64,000 nucleotides of DNA, taken from assembly GCA_023376005.1 (NCBI GenBank), contig CM042143.1:88881140-88945139 (forward strand), written 5' to 3'. This document shows positions 11,683 through 21,090 of this stretch, piece by piece. Numbering within the stretch: position 1 is the stretch's first letter; every line of letters begins with the position of its first letter. The notes beneath the pieces were generated by a model that ran no database searches, was not told the DNA's origin, and saw only the letters and a list, made by a program, of their open reading frames with translations. A program made the position numbers and the translations under genes. Source of the stretch: Doryteuthis pealeii. Its lineage: Eukaryota; Mollusca; Cephalopoda; Myopsida; Loliginidae.

Positions 11683-11727
11683 GCACTGGACAGCTGTTTC
11701 GACCTCCTTTGGTCTCATCAGCAGTGC
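11683..11727 (-). ncRNA. Hammerhead ribozyme F1, copy 1 (intact)
   Basis: Minus strand, all parts perfect: stem I GCACTG, core CTGATGA, stem II GACC-AAAGGA-GGTC, core GAA, stem III ACAGCTGT (self-complementary), cleavage triplet GTC, stem I return CAGTGC, which pairs with all six bases of GCACTG. Every conserved catalytic position (C3, G5, A6, G8, A9, G12, A13, A14, C17) is the consensus base. Stem III is a palindrome with room for only a tiny loop, so cleavage may be most efficient as a dimer or in tandem transcripts. Cleavage is expected after the C of GTC, just before CAGTGC. Confidence 0.92.
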
Positions 11728-11748
11728 ATACCACAATCTCCGCCACTA

Positions 11749-11803
11749 GAGATTGAACCAGTGGACCACAGCGTGAAGAGCGGGGACTTAACACACTGGG
11801 CCA
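11749..11803 (-). promoter_or_regulatory. Pol III A and B boxes of F1 SINE
   Basis: A-box-like TGGCCCAGTGTGTTAAG at 11803-11787 and B-box GGTTCAATCTC at 11759-11749 on the minus strand, spaced as in tRNA genes. The tRNA fold itself has decayed, so this is a SINE promoter and not a tRNA gene. Confidence 0.65.
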
Positions 11804-11858
11804 CCAGCCCATGCCACAAACGGAGAATGCAAAATCATCTAGTCAATGGTAACATTAA

Positions 11859-11862
<4 letters not shown>

Positions 11863-11896
<34 letters not shown>
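11863..11896. repeat. (TA)n microsatellite
   Basis: TA run just beyond the 5' end of the F1 SINE. Confidence 0.9.
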
Positions 11897-11897
<1 letters not shown>

Positions 11898-12350
11898 TAC
11901 ACACATGACCCCTTAGATGCATTCTTCAGCAATGCATTTTAGTGCAATGCAAATGTCACACTCGGAAGGGAGCGCATATTCTTGCTAGTGTAGCGATTGT
12001 CTGCCCCTATTTGGTCTGCTTCTTTTCACTGATGTTGAAGAAATTGTCGCTACACTAGTAACGATAAAGATGAGGACAACAGACCCAAAAATCTAAATGA
12101 TACAAATCTGATCCATGTTTCTATATGCTCTAGTTCATCCAGCATGTTTGAGACTTCTATCGGAGATGATCTTGTTGTGAGATGTATATCTTGAAGTTTG
12201 TTTGTAGTATCAACAGAGGGTTGATATCAGGTTACTGCTTATATGAGTGTATCTAATTTACATCATATGATACTACAATTACAAGAATTGATCTGTCACC
12301 AGGATATCTTGATAAGATTTGTTAAGAATCCGAAACTTTCATGTAAATAC
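11897..12350. other. Unassigned, with F4A arm fragment
   Basis: No gene. Bases about 12062-12095 (GATAAAGATGAGGACAACAG) match the F4A arm. An imperfect inverted pair (TAGTGTAGCGAT near 11985 and its complement near 12050) suggests a small foldback. Confidence 0.45.
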
Positions 12351-12353
12351 ATG

Positions 12354-12455
12354 CCGGTTTAGCTCAGTCAGTAGAGCGACTGCCTAGGAATCTCGAGGTT
12401 CCTGGTTTATCTGTATCAAACCAGGAACCTTGAAACTGACTGAGCTAAACCTGCA
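12354..12455. repeat. Inverted tRNA-like SINE heads
   Basis: A SINE-K-type head (GGTTTAGCTCAGTCAGTAGA at 12356-12375, then GAGGTTCCTGGTTT) is followed after five bases by a shortened reverse complement ending CTGAGCTAAACC. The result is a hairpin made of two Pol III promoter heads. The B-box TTCCTGG has lost the usual TTCGA, so it is not a tRNA gene. Confidence 0.7.
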
Positions 12456-12477
12456 TATAATTTCCTCTTATTTTTCC

Positions 12478-12478
<1 letters not shown>

Positions 12479-12505
<27 letters not shown>
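12479..12505. repeat. (TA)n microsatellite
   Basis: TA run between the inverted SINE heads and the long palindrome. Confidence 0.9.
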
Positions 12506-12508
<3 letters not shown>

Positions 12509-12550
12509 GTAATTGGTAATTTGCTTGAAGCATTGTTAAGTATGTTATAA

Positions 12551-12927
12551 ATATATTAATGATTTGAAGGCAATTACAATGCATATAAAAATAAAAAACA
12601 AAAAGATGTTTTTTGTCTTATCGATTTCAAAGTAAACCTTTATCTTCAGAGACAGTTTTCAGAAATGGGTGTGCTTCTCTTTTTTGTGTCATTATATTTT
12701 TTTTTTTCTTTTTTCTCCTCTTCCTCTCTTTTTTTAAAAGAAAAGAAAAGAAAAAGAGAGAGGAAGAGGAGAAAAAAGAAAGAAAAAAAATATAATGATA
12801 CAAAAAAGAGAAGCGCGCCATTTCTGAAAACTGTCTCTGAAGATAAAGGTTTACTTTGAAATCGATAAGACAAAAAAAACATCTTTTTGTTTTTATTTTT
12901 TATATGCATTGTAATTGCCTTCAAATC

Positions 12928-12938
<11 letters not shown>
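12551..12938. repeat. Long palindrome, arms of about 185 bp
   Basis: Left arm 12551-12735 and right arm 12755-12938 are near-perfect reverse complements; outermost bases TATTAATGATTTGAAGG pair with CCTTCAAATCATTAATA. The centre is purine/pyrimidine rich. Open frames at 12613-12993 on both strands are products of the symmetry. It may be a foldback element, or an inverted-duplication artefact of sequencing. Confidence 0.85.

Positions 12939-12971
<33 letters not shown>
12931..12971. repeat. (TA)n microsatellite
   Basis: TA run flanking the right end of the long palindrome. Confidence 0.9.
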
Positions 12972-12973
<2 letters not shown>

Positions 12974-13015
12974 TGTTGTCTAAGAGTCTCCATATGCTTC
13001 TAGTAAGTATATATA

Positions 13016-13527
13016 TTTGTAATTATTTTGGTATATGTATCTGTTTGTGGGAGGTACATATATCAGGTTTGGGCATTTGTATGAAGCATTAAAGAAAGAA
13101 ATTTCAGAAACTCGGTTGTTTTTGAGTAGAGCTTCATTTATTTAGTAGTTGTAAATTTTCCGGATTTTTATGCTCCCTTCTTCAGACTGTGTAAAGACAG
13201 TAGTGTTGCTGGCTTCTGGCTGTTCCTTCTAGTGGGGGTGGCTGCTGCTTGTGGTAGCATAGTTGTCATCTTTGTGTGTGGGTGTACATGGCGCTGATTG
13301 GTCAGTTGGTAATTTAGGAGTTTGTACTCTCTGTACCTTGTAGTCTGCTGGGGTCATGGAGTTGGTGCGGGGGAGCATAAAAATCCGGAAAATTTACTTT
13401 TACTAAATAAACGAAACTCTACTCAAAAACAACCGAGTTTCTGATATTTCTTTCTTTAATGCTTCATACAAATGCCCAAACCTGATATATGTACCTCCCA
13501 CAAATGGATACATATACCAAAATAATC

Positions 13528-13533
<6 letters not shown>
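13016..13533. mobile_element. Foldback element, arms of about 157 bp
   Basis: Left arm 13016-13172 and right arm 13370-13533 are reverse complements (for example GGCATTTGTATGAAGCATTA and its complement). The loop of about 200 bp is GC-richer and unique in the window. Next to the left arm, the minus strand reads CTGAAGA...GGAAAATTTAC, loosely like the hammerhead core, but stem I is not convincing. A (TA)n run follows at 13531-13571. Confidence 0.75.
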
Positions 13534-13576
<43 letters not shown>

Positions 13577-13624
13577 TGAGAAGACATGAATCTGGTATTT
13601 TGTATTTCTGAATGGTAGGTTTCT

Positions 13625-13800
13625 ATTCCTTGATCTGTGCAGTAAAGAGTGGAGCTGATGGTAGGTTTGGTGCTCCACCTCAGATGCAAAAACAATCTCT
13701 CTGGTCTAGTGCTAGCAAAAAGGGGAGACACTCCCTCATTGTCTGGCTGATTCTGGCAATAAGCCACTCCGCCAACTTTACTTTTTTTTTTACTTACATG
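13625..13800 (+). mobile_element. SINE-K copy, head missing
   Basis: Matches the body of the SINE at 50220-50400: GATCTGTGCAGTAAAGAG, AGCTGATGGTAGGT, CCACCTCAGATGCAAAAACA and CACTCCCTCATTGTCTGGCT, ending TTTACTT. The tRNA head is absent, replaced by the (TA)n junction. The plus frame 13612-13833 is inside it. Confidence 0.8.
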
Positions 13801-13999
13801 CATGGAAACAGGCGATTGCTAAAGAATATTTAATCTTCTTGAAATACTGGTATAACTCGAGGGGGGTGAGGGGAGCACCCCCACCCCCCGGGTAGAATCC
13901 CCCACCCTTGAGCACATTTGGCAAGAGTGATAGCTTTTTAACAATTATCTAATTCTTTAACTTCTTCCTAGAAAGGATAAAACAATCGTGTTCGTACAA

Positions 14000-14480
14000 T
14001 GGTTATTATCTTGCATCACTCTCTGATTAAAAATGAGACCATCCAAATTGTCCAAGATGAAAATGCAAAAATGTAAATCCTAATTATCTGGTGTTGCTTA
14101 TCTGCTGAATTCATATTTCTTATGAGTGTTGTCACCTCAGCTAAATAATGGACCTTTCCGTTTTTATTATAAAGAAAGAAAGGGAAGAAAGAGGACATGC
14201 TACACAGAAAAAATATGATAAGAAAGAAAAAAGAAAGAGAGTTGGGGAAAGATAGAGAGAGGGAGTGAATGTACAGAAGTGATAATGCTAATTTGTTTCA
14301 ATCGAACATAATGAAAAGATTAAAAGAAGGAAAGAAAGAAAAAAAAAAGTGAGTTAAATCAAGATTATTATACTTTTTACATATTGAACTATTTAGCAAT
14401 AACTCTTAAGTAAACAAAACATATCAAACCTCGTAATAATTGAATACTCATACTGTGGTATATCCACAGGTCCTGCTAGT
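14000..14480. repeat. Direct repeat, copy 1 of a 440-480 bp unit
   Basis: Shares collinear sequence with 15170-15605, including GAGACCATCCAAATTGTCCA, a purine-rich AAAGAAAGAAAGGGAAGAAA stretch, TTTCAATCGAACATAATG, and the end TACTGTGGTATATCCACAGG, which is itself a short palindrome. It encodes no protein I recognise. Confidence 0.8.
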
Positions 14481-14985
14481 AAAAACTGAAAAGATCACCT
14501 TTATTTTTGTGATTATAAAATCCATTTATATTTTTAGCAACTTCAAACATTGTTAAGGGTTAACAGACAGCCTATGGGAGAGAAGTACAATGTACTTTAA
14601 CCGAAGAATCCAAAGGGGTCTCTGGGATGCAAAGGGGGCTCTGAGAACCAAAAGGGGGTTTATGAGGCAAAAGGGGGGCTTAGGAATTTCTTAGGATTGC
14701 AGAAAATGTTTATATATATTGAAGACAAGCATACACATTTTTTGAGAGCCTAAAAAACTCATGGCATATAAAGTGTGGTAGGATGGGAGAAGTGTAAGGG
14801 AAATGAAAAAAAAAACTTGTACCCCTCCCCCATTGATAAAATTCCTCCCTGAGGACCTGGATTGACATGGTCCAAAAAATATTGACAAAAAGTGACAGTG
14901 ATAGCTTACTATTAATTCAAGCATCAAAGAATCTTTTGTGTATCATCTATGTATTAATAATCTTGTTCCTTAATTATACAACCGT

Positions 14986-14989
<4 letters not shown>

Positions 14990-15047
<58 letters not shown>
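14990..15047. repeat. (GA)n microsatellite
   Basis: About 28 AG units between the two direct-repeat copies; 14480-14990 holds no recognised gene. Confidence 0.95.
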
Positions 15048-15050
<3 letters not shown>

Positions 15051-15169
15051 GAGGGTATCATGTCCACCTCTGAATCAATGCATGTCAATTTTCATAAAGG
15101 TGTGTTTATCAGATATATATTTAAAACAACTACAAAATAATTTTATATATTAATACTCTTGTTCCTTAA

Positions 15170-15605
15170 ATAACCATTATCATCTTGCAACACCCTCTAG
15201 TTAAAAAATGAGACCACCTAAATCATCCAAGATGCAATGCAAAAATGTAAATCCTGACCATTTGGTGGTGCTTATCTGCCAAATTCTTAACAGACCATTC
15301 TGTTTTTTATAAAGAAAGAAAGGGAAGAAAAAGGACATACTACACAGAAAAAATATAAGAACGAAATAAGAAAGAAAGAGTAGGAGAAAGATAGAGTGAG
15401 TGTGTGGAAGCAATAATGCTAATCTGTTTCAATCGAACATAATGAAAAATGAAAAGACAAAGAAAAAAAAGTGAGGGAGGGTTAAATCAAGATTATCATG
15501 CTTTTTACATATTGAACTATTTAGCAATAGCTCTTAAATAAATTATTCAAACTTGTAATAATTAAATCATCATACTGTGGTATATCCACAGGTCCTGCTA
15601 GTTTA
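15170..15605. repeat. Direct repeat, copy 2
   Basis: Second copy of the unit at 14000-14480, clearly diverged by substitutions and small indels and ending at the same TATCCACAGGTCCTGCTAGT. Confidence 0.8.
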
Positions 15606-15807
15606 TTTTTATTGTGATAAGGAAATGGTGTTCAGAGTATAGATCCCTTTGTTGATGGTGAGACCTTCAAATATGATAAGACAGTAGAACAATATGTTGA
15701 ATTTATGTTTCTATATTAAGAAAAACATTTTAAATTTGCTATTTATGTTTTTTTAGCTTTGAATTTCTGTGAAACAAAAAATATTTTATGTTTGTTGATA
15801 GAAGTTA

Positions 15808-16330
15808 AATCTTATTATAATGGAGATTTGGTGTCTGTAACTGAAAACTATGTCACTGCTTACATGACAATACCCTCAGGAATTGTGTAAGTTTATTAAT
15901 GAGTATTTGATTTATAATCAAAATCATTAATACATAGAATAAATCTTATTTATTAATGAGGTATCTATGAAAATCTGAGTTAGATTTGCCTCAGAACAGC
16001 CCATGTTATTAGTGCATTCAGAATCCTGCAATGTGTCTTATATATCACTAAGAAATAAAAGTTTACATAGTATATGGTGTGGTTAATTTGCATACTGGTT
16101 TGAACAAAACCGGGTTTAATAAATAACTACTTGGTGTTATTGATCTTTGATATTATTGTTTTATTCTTGAATGTATTAAAATCAATCCTATGGATGACTT
16201 TATATAGAAACCTATTAAACTATGATTAAAATAAGTGTAATCTTTTTATATGTGTTCTTATTTAATTTCGTTAGTCTTTCTAATTTAATATATTTCATTA
16301 CATTAAAACTTAAATGCTTATATTCTTACT
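15808..16330 (-). mobile_element. LINE-T 3' tail copy
   Basis: Starts at the shared 3' terminus (CTTATTATAATGGAGATT on the plus strand) and follows LINE-T copy 1 through CAGCCCATGTTATT, GGTTTGAACAAAACCGGG and TTTCGTTAGTCTTTCTAAT. Near 16300 it jumps to sequence that lies further 5' in copy 1, so it has an internal deletion. Confidence 0.8.
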
Positions 16331-16750
16331 AGTATAAGTACATGTCAATTTTACGATGAGTATACAACACCAAAAAGAGCAGAATGTTCTTTTTCTTTTT
16401 CCCGTCAGTGTTAATTTAGTTGCTCATTGATCAGCTGCCACAATGAAAAACAATCTCCAGCATTATTTTTTCTTCCATCTCATGCTTTTATCTTGTAACA
16501 TAATGGCATTTTCCCCCTTCTTTTACAATATTGAATTCAGGCAATTTGGCTTTTGCTTGTGCTTATCTCACTTTCCACCAAAACTCATTTGCCTGTGGGT
16601 TTTGGAATTTTTATAGCAAAATCCTCAATTGGGCGATATTCAAGATATTACAGTCATTTGGCAATGGTTTCAAAGTTTAAAGCTATTATTTTAAACGTTG
16701 CCTTCTCGGAATTATTAGCTGGTATTGCAACTTTGCCTTTAATCATTCTA
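16330..16750. other. No gene assigned
   Basis: Includes the open frame 16553-16768, a unit that recurs in part at 17450-17620 (CTCATTTGCCTGTGGGT, AAATCCTCAATTGGG, GCCTTCTCGGAATTA), so it is repeat sequence and not a gene. Confidence 0.5.
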
Positions 16751-16905
16751 GATGAATTTTTGAGATGAGGCTTGATGTGTATGATTTTGATTTGTCCCTA
16801 TCTTTATTGTGGTATGTACAATTACAACGTTTCAGCACGGTATCCTCCAGCCTTCCTCAGGTGCTTCCTGTGTATCCAAGCATCTGTATAAGAATGTGAA
16901 ATGTT
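16750..16905 (-). mobile_element. F4A copy with hammerhead-like core
   Basis: Minus strand: core CTGAGGA (16860-16854), stem II region AGGCTGGAGG...GCT, GAAACGTT (16833-16826), then GTAATTG. Core bases are kept, but the proximal stem I pairs at only two bases, so it is probably inactive. Part of a local cluster of three F4A copies. Confidence 0.6.
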
Positions 16906-16984
16906 TTTTTTATTTGCCTGTTTATCTCGGAATTAGTTAGCTGGTATTGCTAACTGCTTTAGTCAATTCTAGCTGAATTTTTGA

Positions 16985-17270
16985 GGGTAATCCTTAACTT
17001 GTTCCTTGTAAATTCCTACCATAAAATAAACTGAACTTTCATTTTATGTCCGTGTTTTTGCAATAAATGTTTTATTTTTCTTGCACGCCGTTATTTTACA
17101 ATACTGAATATATTTTCTTTATTTAAAAACATTTATTGCAAACATATATATTTTCTTTATTTAAAAACATTTATTGCAAACATATGTAAAACATTTATTA
17201 CAAAAACATGGACATAAAATGAGGTTCAGTTTATTTTATAGTAGGAATTTATGAGGAACAAGTTGAAGAT
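16985..17270. repeat. Foldback with internal direct repeat
   Basis: Arms CTTGTTCCTTGTAAATTCCT... (from 16997) and the complementary end AGGAATTTATGAGGAACAAG (to 17264) pair over about 75 bp. The centre holds two direct copies of TTTCTTTATTTAAAAACATT (about 17115 and 17153). MITE-like; no target duplication is evident. Confidence 0.7.
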
Positions 17271-17274
17271 TACG

Positions 17275-17430
17275 ATTTTTGAGTGAGGCCTTGATGTGTA
17301 TAATTTTGGATTTGTCCTCATCTTTATTGTGGTATGTACATTACAACGTTTCAGCCCTGGTATCCTCCAGCCTTCCTCAGGTCTTTCTGTGTATCCAAGC
17401 ATCTGTATAAGAATGTGAGATGTTTTTTTT
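17275..17430 (-). mobile_element. F4A copy with hammerhead-like core
   Basis: Minus strand core CTGAGGA (17380-17374) and GAAACGTT (17352-17345). The copy is about as well kept as that at 16750 and shares its flanks (AATGTGAGATG...). Confidence 0.6.
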
Positions 17431-17639
17431 TATTCATGCCTGTTTTATCTCGCTTCCAACCTAAGCTCATTTGCCTGTGGGTGAGGAAATTTTTATAGCA
17501 AAATCCTCAATTGGGATAATTATGTCAAATATTGCAATCATTTAGCAGTGGCTTCAAGTTTAAACATTGCCTTCTCGGAATTAGTTAGCTGGTATTGCTA
17601 ACTACTTTAATCAGTTCTAGCCGAACTTTTGAGATGAGG

Positions 17640-17790
17640 CTTGATGTACACAATTTTGATTTTTCGTACTGTTGTCCTCATCTTTATTGTGATATGTAAA
17701 ATCAACAACATTTTCAGCCACTATATCCTCCAGCCTTCCTCAGTGCTTGCTGTGTATCCAAGCATCCATATAAGAATGTGAGGTGTTTTT
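17640..17790 (-). mobile_element. F4A copy, decayed
   Basis: Minus strand CTGAGGA (17743-17737), but GAAACGTT has become GAAAATGTT, which breaks stem III. Flanking arms are still recognisable. Confidence 0.6.
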
Positions 17791-18164
17791 TTTTTTTTTG
17801 ATTGAGTTTCTTAGCTACTTTTCACACGGTTCACATTGGCGAACTGGAAGATAGCTCAATATAGTGTTACATCGTGTCACTCACATTCCCTGTATCTTTC
17901 CACTAATTGTTATTTTAAAATTTATGTTACACTTACTGTACATAATTAATAGGGTACCTATTCAATTATGTAACATTGGCAGAACTTAGAATAAACTTAC
18001 TGTATCACCTGCAGAGTTTTAAGACCCCCACCCCCACCAAAAAAAAAGTAAGACGTGTTTTGGGTATGGCACTAAACTGAATCTAAAAAGTGAGGATCTA
18101 GTTCTAGAGCTTTTGGGAGTGTGGAGTATACTCCCAGGTCCACTCAGACCTTAGATGGTAGTAC

Positions 18165-18425
18165 CTGTTATATATTCACCAACCCCTTCACCATGAGTAG
18201 GATGTAAACACAGTTTCTTAAGCAGAATTTGAATTCAGAGTTTTCCTTCTCCTAGACTAGTTGCAATACTAAGGCTGAAGAATCCAGTCTGCCTAGCTAT
18301 TATCCATTGCTGGAAAGGAGAATAGTTGGATTCATACCTTTCCAAGGGTATTAATATTATATAGGAATATGCAAACAGCCTTGTACAGGATTTGAACTTA
18401 GGTTTGCCAACTCTAGAGAATATGA
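18165..18425 (-). mobile_element. SINE-M copy
   Basis: Reverse-complement SINE-M: CACCAACCCCTTCACCATGAG, GAATTCAGAGTTTTCCTTCT, CCTTTCCAAGGGTATTA, ACAGGATTTGAAC. The head end is decayed. Confidence 0.8.
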
Positions 18426-18645
18426 TCATATGGAATCTAATCTCTCTGATAGTATAAAGGAAGATTTTTTGCCAAGCTGTAGCCATGTCAGTATTACTGT
18501 ATGGTTGCACCACTTGACTTTAAACAAAATGTTTGAGAAAAATCTAAATGAGAACTACATAAGAATGAACAAATCTTTGAAGCAGCACACCACAAAAAGT
18601 AGCTGTACTGCCACTTGCCTCCTATCATGCAAACCATCCAGTGAG
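18425..18645 (+). pseudogene. LINE reverse-transcriptase C-terminal fragment
   Basis: Combining frames, the plus strand shows SNLSDSIK, then MSVLLYGCTT, then LNKMFEKNLNENYIRM, then NKSLKQHTTK, then QLYCHLPPIMQTIQ. This series (SVLLYGCTTWTL, KLDGNYTRML, NKSWKQHPTKxQLYGHLPPI) is a familiar end of a widespread metazoan LINE ORF. At least two frameshifts and one stop show it is dead. It runs directly, on the same strand, into RepA sequence, which suggests that RepA may be the 3' UTR of this LINE. Confidence 0.75.
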
Positions 18646-18900
18646 ATGAACAAGCCTCTCTCAATGGGGCCATCTGTCAGCTGTGGGTGGCAACCTGCGA
18701 TGCTTAGGACAGAATTCTGGTGTTGAGCAGTCCCATGACTCACAACACTCTCTAGATTTGACCCCTATTTAGGTTAGACAGGCAGTCAGAGTGGCTCCCT
18801 CTCTAATCAATCGGTTGGTCACATCAAGCCTTAGCACCTCTATGATTGACCCAATCCTCTTTCCCTTATGGTAAAATCCCAACCCTTTTTAAACATATAT
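18645..18900 (-). repeat. RepA copy (second half)
   Basis: Reverse-complement RepA: CAATGGGGCCATCTGTCAGC, GAGCAGTCCCATGAC, CAATCGGTTGGTCACATCAA, CCTTATGGTAAAATCCCAAC. Interrupted at 18900 by a SINE-M; the rest of the element resumes at 19190. Confidence 0.8.
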
Positions 18901-18904
18901 ATAT

Positions 18905-19185
18905 TTTTACCAACCCTCCACATGAGCAGGATGTGACACAAGGTCAATTTCTTAAGCGGAGTCTAACAGGTTTGAATTCAGAGTTTTTCTTCTCCTAGAC
19001 TGGTTACCTAGTCAAGGTTAAAGAGCCCAGTCTGCCCTGCTATTTACAAGCTGGTGGAGTGTAGGATTCAATACTTTCCCAAGGGTATTTAGCGCCATGT
19101 GAAATTTAAACAGCTTCGTCCAGGAATTGAACTTGGTCGATGAGTCCACTTCCTATGACTCTAACCATTAGACCACGACTCCTTT
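18905..19185 (-). mobile_element. SINE-M copy nested in RepA
   Basis: Complete minus-strand SINE-M, from CCAACCCTCCACATGAGCAG to the tRNA-like head GATGAGTCCACTTCCTATGA...CCATTAGACCAC. It separates the two halves of one RepA element, so it inserted later. Confidence 0.8.
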
Positions 19186-19189
19186 TTTA

Positions 19190-19495
19190 AAGCATGTTGT
19201 GCAAAGGTGGTGGATAGGGTCTTAGTGTCTGGGTATAATGTTAAAGCTGCATCTATGGTGAAGTTCCATTCTGTAGCTCTGGGATTGTGGAGTAACCTCT
19301 TCATTGCATTACTTCTAGGTCACGCCTGACTTGGAGTGGTAGTACCGTTAGGCCCCCATCTCTGGTTAAATAGAGGTTAAAAATGGGTTTAAAACAATTG
19401 ATTTAAAAAAAAGAATTTTCAAACCCATACAAGAACGAATAGAACAAATGTCTTTGGCATTAAATGCCCAGCAAGGGTTGACATGCCTAAAACCA
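19190..19495 (-). repeat. RepA copy (first half, after nested SINE)
   Basis: Continues RepA from 18900: GTGTCTGGGTATAATGTTAAA, TGGAGTGGTAGTACCGTTAG, and ends GGGTTGACATGCC. Confidence 0.8.
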
Positions 19496-19499
19496 AAAA

Positions 19500-20080
19500 A
19501 GAAAAGAAAATATTAAAAGAGAGAAAAAAAAACACTTTTAGATGCAAAGTCCCTCTGTTTTAGAATATCACTTTTTCTCCTACCCCCCCCCCACTCCACA
19601 ATTTAGAGATTGATTTTAAATCTTTGAAATATTCATTCCCTCCATTTTTTTAAAATGATTAAAATTAAAATTTAAAATATGACACAATTCCTCGTTACCT
19701 CGAAACTGGATTCATCTCTTTTACAAGAGAGACATCTTCTGCTATGTCATTTTTGAAACTGCAGGTATTAATTCAATAAAAAAACAAAGCTGAGGTAATG
19801 GAAAGAGTGAGAGGTGAATGGTAAGAGAGGAAAAAGAGGTAGTGGAGGTAAGAGACAGAAAAAAGGAAGTGGGTATAGGAGATAATATAGAAATAAAAAG
19901 GAGGGAGTGATATCTGGATAAGATGATCAAAAGGAGGTTTAAAAAAAAAGACAAGTCAATGGATTAATTGTTAAAAATATGGAAATAAAGAAACCAGATG
20001 CAAGCATTGAAACTGTACAAATGGTTAATAAGTTGTCTGGGAGAATTGTTCGTTGAGTGCAGTGAGTTCAATCCCACTTC
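19500..20080. other. No gene seen
   Basis: AT-rich, with a purine-rich section (19790-19960). The minus frame 19742-19954 is low-complexity Ser/Leu/Phe sequence. Confidence 0.5.
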
Positions 20081-20285
20081 AGTCTTGTCAGCATGGGCTT
20101 TTAGAATACACCTCTACAGAGGGGGTAAGATGCTGTCCCAATGGGGCCACCTGTTGGCAAGTAGTGGGTGACCCACATGCTTAAGGATTTGAACGCCTGG
20201 TGGCTGAGCAGTCCAATGACAGTTAACTCTGCTTTTTGGCTCTTTACTTAAGCTATAGGGGTGGTCAGGAGGCCCCTCTCTGAGT
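20080..20285 (-). repeat. RepA copy (second half)
   Basis: Reverse complement RepA: ACCTCTACAGAGGGGGTAAG, CCCAATGGGGCCACCTGTTG, GGTGGCTGAGCAGTCCAATG. Confidence 0.75.
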
Positions 20286-20489
20286 GAATATCAGAAAAAT
20301 ACAGCAATGCTTTTCCATAATGATTTCATTTGGAGCCAACGACATCAAAGAGAGAAATCAGGCCCACTTTCAAAATAAGATATTCAAGATTGAATCATTT
20401 CAGTACCTCCCCAATAAAGATCCACAGTTTTTCACCTTGGATTGTGATTTAGAAAGGAGAATGTGTTGCGTAAATGGTTATTGTCTTAG

Positions 20490-20610
20490 GAATGGAATAA
20501 GGTGACGCTGAAGTTCAATTCTGGATGAGGCTGCTTGCATTTTCACTTCACACTAATGCCCTTGGGAAAGTTCATAAATCAAGTATATCACTTCATTGCT
20601 CTAGCTGTAG
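20490..20610 (+). mobile_element. SINE-M fragment
   Basis: Contains GAAGTTCAATTCTGGATGAGG (B-box region), TTCACTTCACACTAATGCCC and TTGGGAAAGTTCATAAATC, as in the SINE-M at 55715. Confidence 0.7.
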
Positions 20611-21090
20611 TGGTAAAATAAGTGGGACAGAACTGGGTTTTTAGCTTTTGTAAGTGCATGAATTTAAACTATAGTTAACATTCTGAGATAAACCATTGTC
20701 AATTAATTATTTTTTAAAATTCTAGTAGATTAATAACACTAGCAAAAGTATGTGCCCATGCCCTGGGTGCAGCATCTAAGTTTTAATATAATAAAATATT
20801 ACATTAAATTATAAAGACTAACAGAAATAAATAAGAACAAAATATAAAAAATATTACACTTATTTTAATGTTATTTTAATTGATTCTATATTAAAAAGAT
20901 CAATTTATAGGATTGCTTTTAATACTTGAGAATAACTTGATTGTATTAGAAATCTTGTAACAGCAAGTAATTTCATTAAATCCAGCGTTGGTAAAATCAT
21001 TATACAAATTATTCCACCATATAACTATGTAAATCTTTATTTCCTGAGATATATGATATAATTTCAGGAATTTTTTAAAACACATTAATA
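20610..21090. other. No gene seen
   Basis: AT-rich; nothing recognised beyond short low-complexity frames. Confidence 0.45.

Larger units (their letters stand above)
11550..11830 (-). mobile_element. F1: tRNA-headed SINE with hammerhead, copy 1
   Basis: Minus-strand order: a tRNA-like Pol III promoter with an A-box-like TGGCCCAGTGTGTTAAG (11803-11787) and a B-box GGTTCAATCTC (11759-11749), a short spacer, a complete hammerhead ribozyme (11727-11683), about 65 bp of body, and a (TA)n tail (11616-11561). The length of about 270 bp, internal Pol III boxes and simple tail are those of a SINE. A second copy begins at about 63795 and runs off the right edge. The joining of a Pol III head to a hammerhead resembles the Schistosoma SM-alpha type of element. 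Confidence 0.8.

Noticed and set aside
12357..12405. tRNA gene candidate (TAGCTCAGTCAGTAGAGC ... GGTTCCTGG)
   Set aside because: B-box lacks TTCGA, there is no proper acceptor stem, and a reverse-complement copy follows at once; it is a SINE head.
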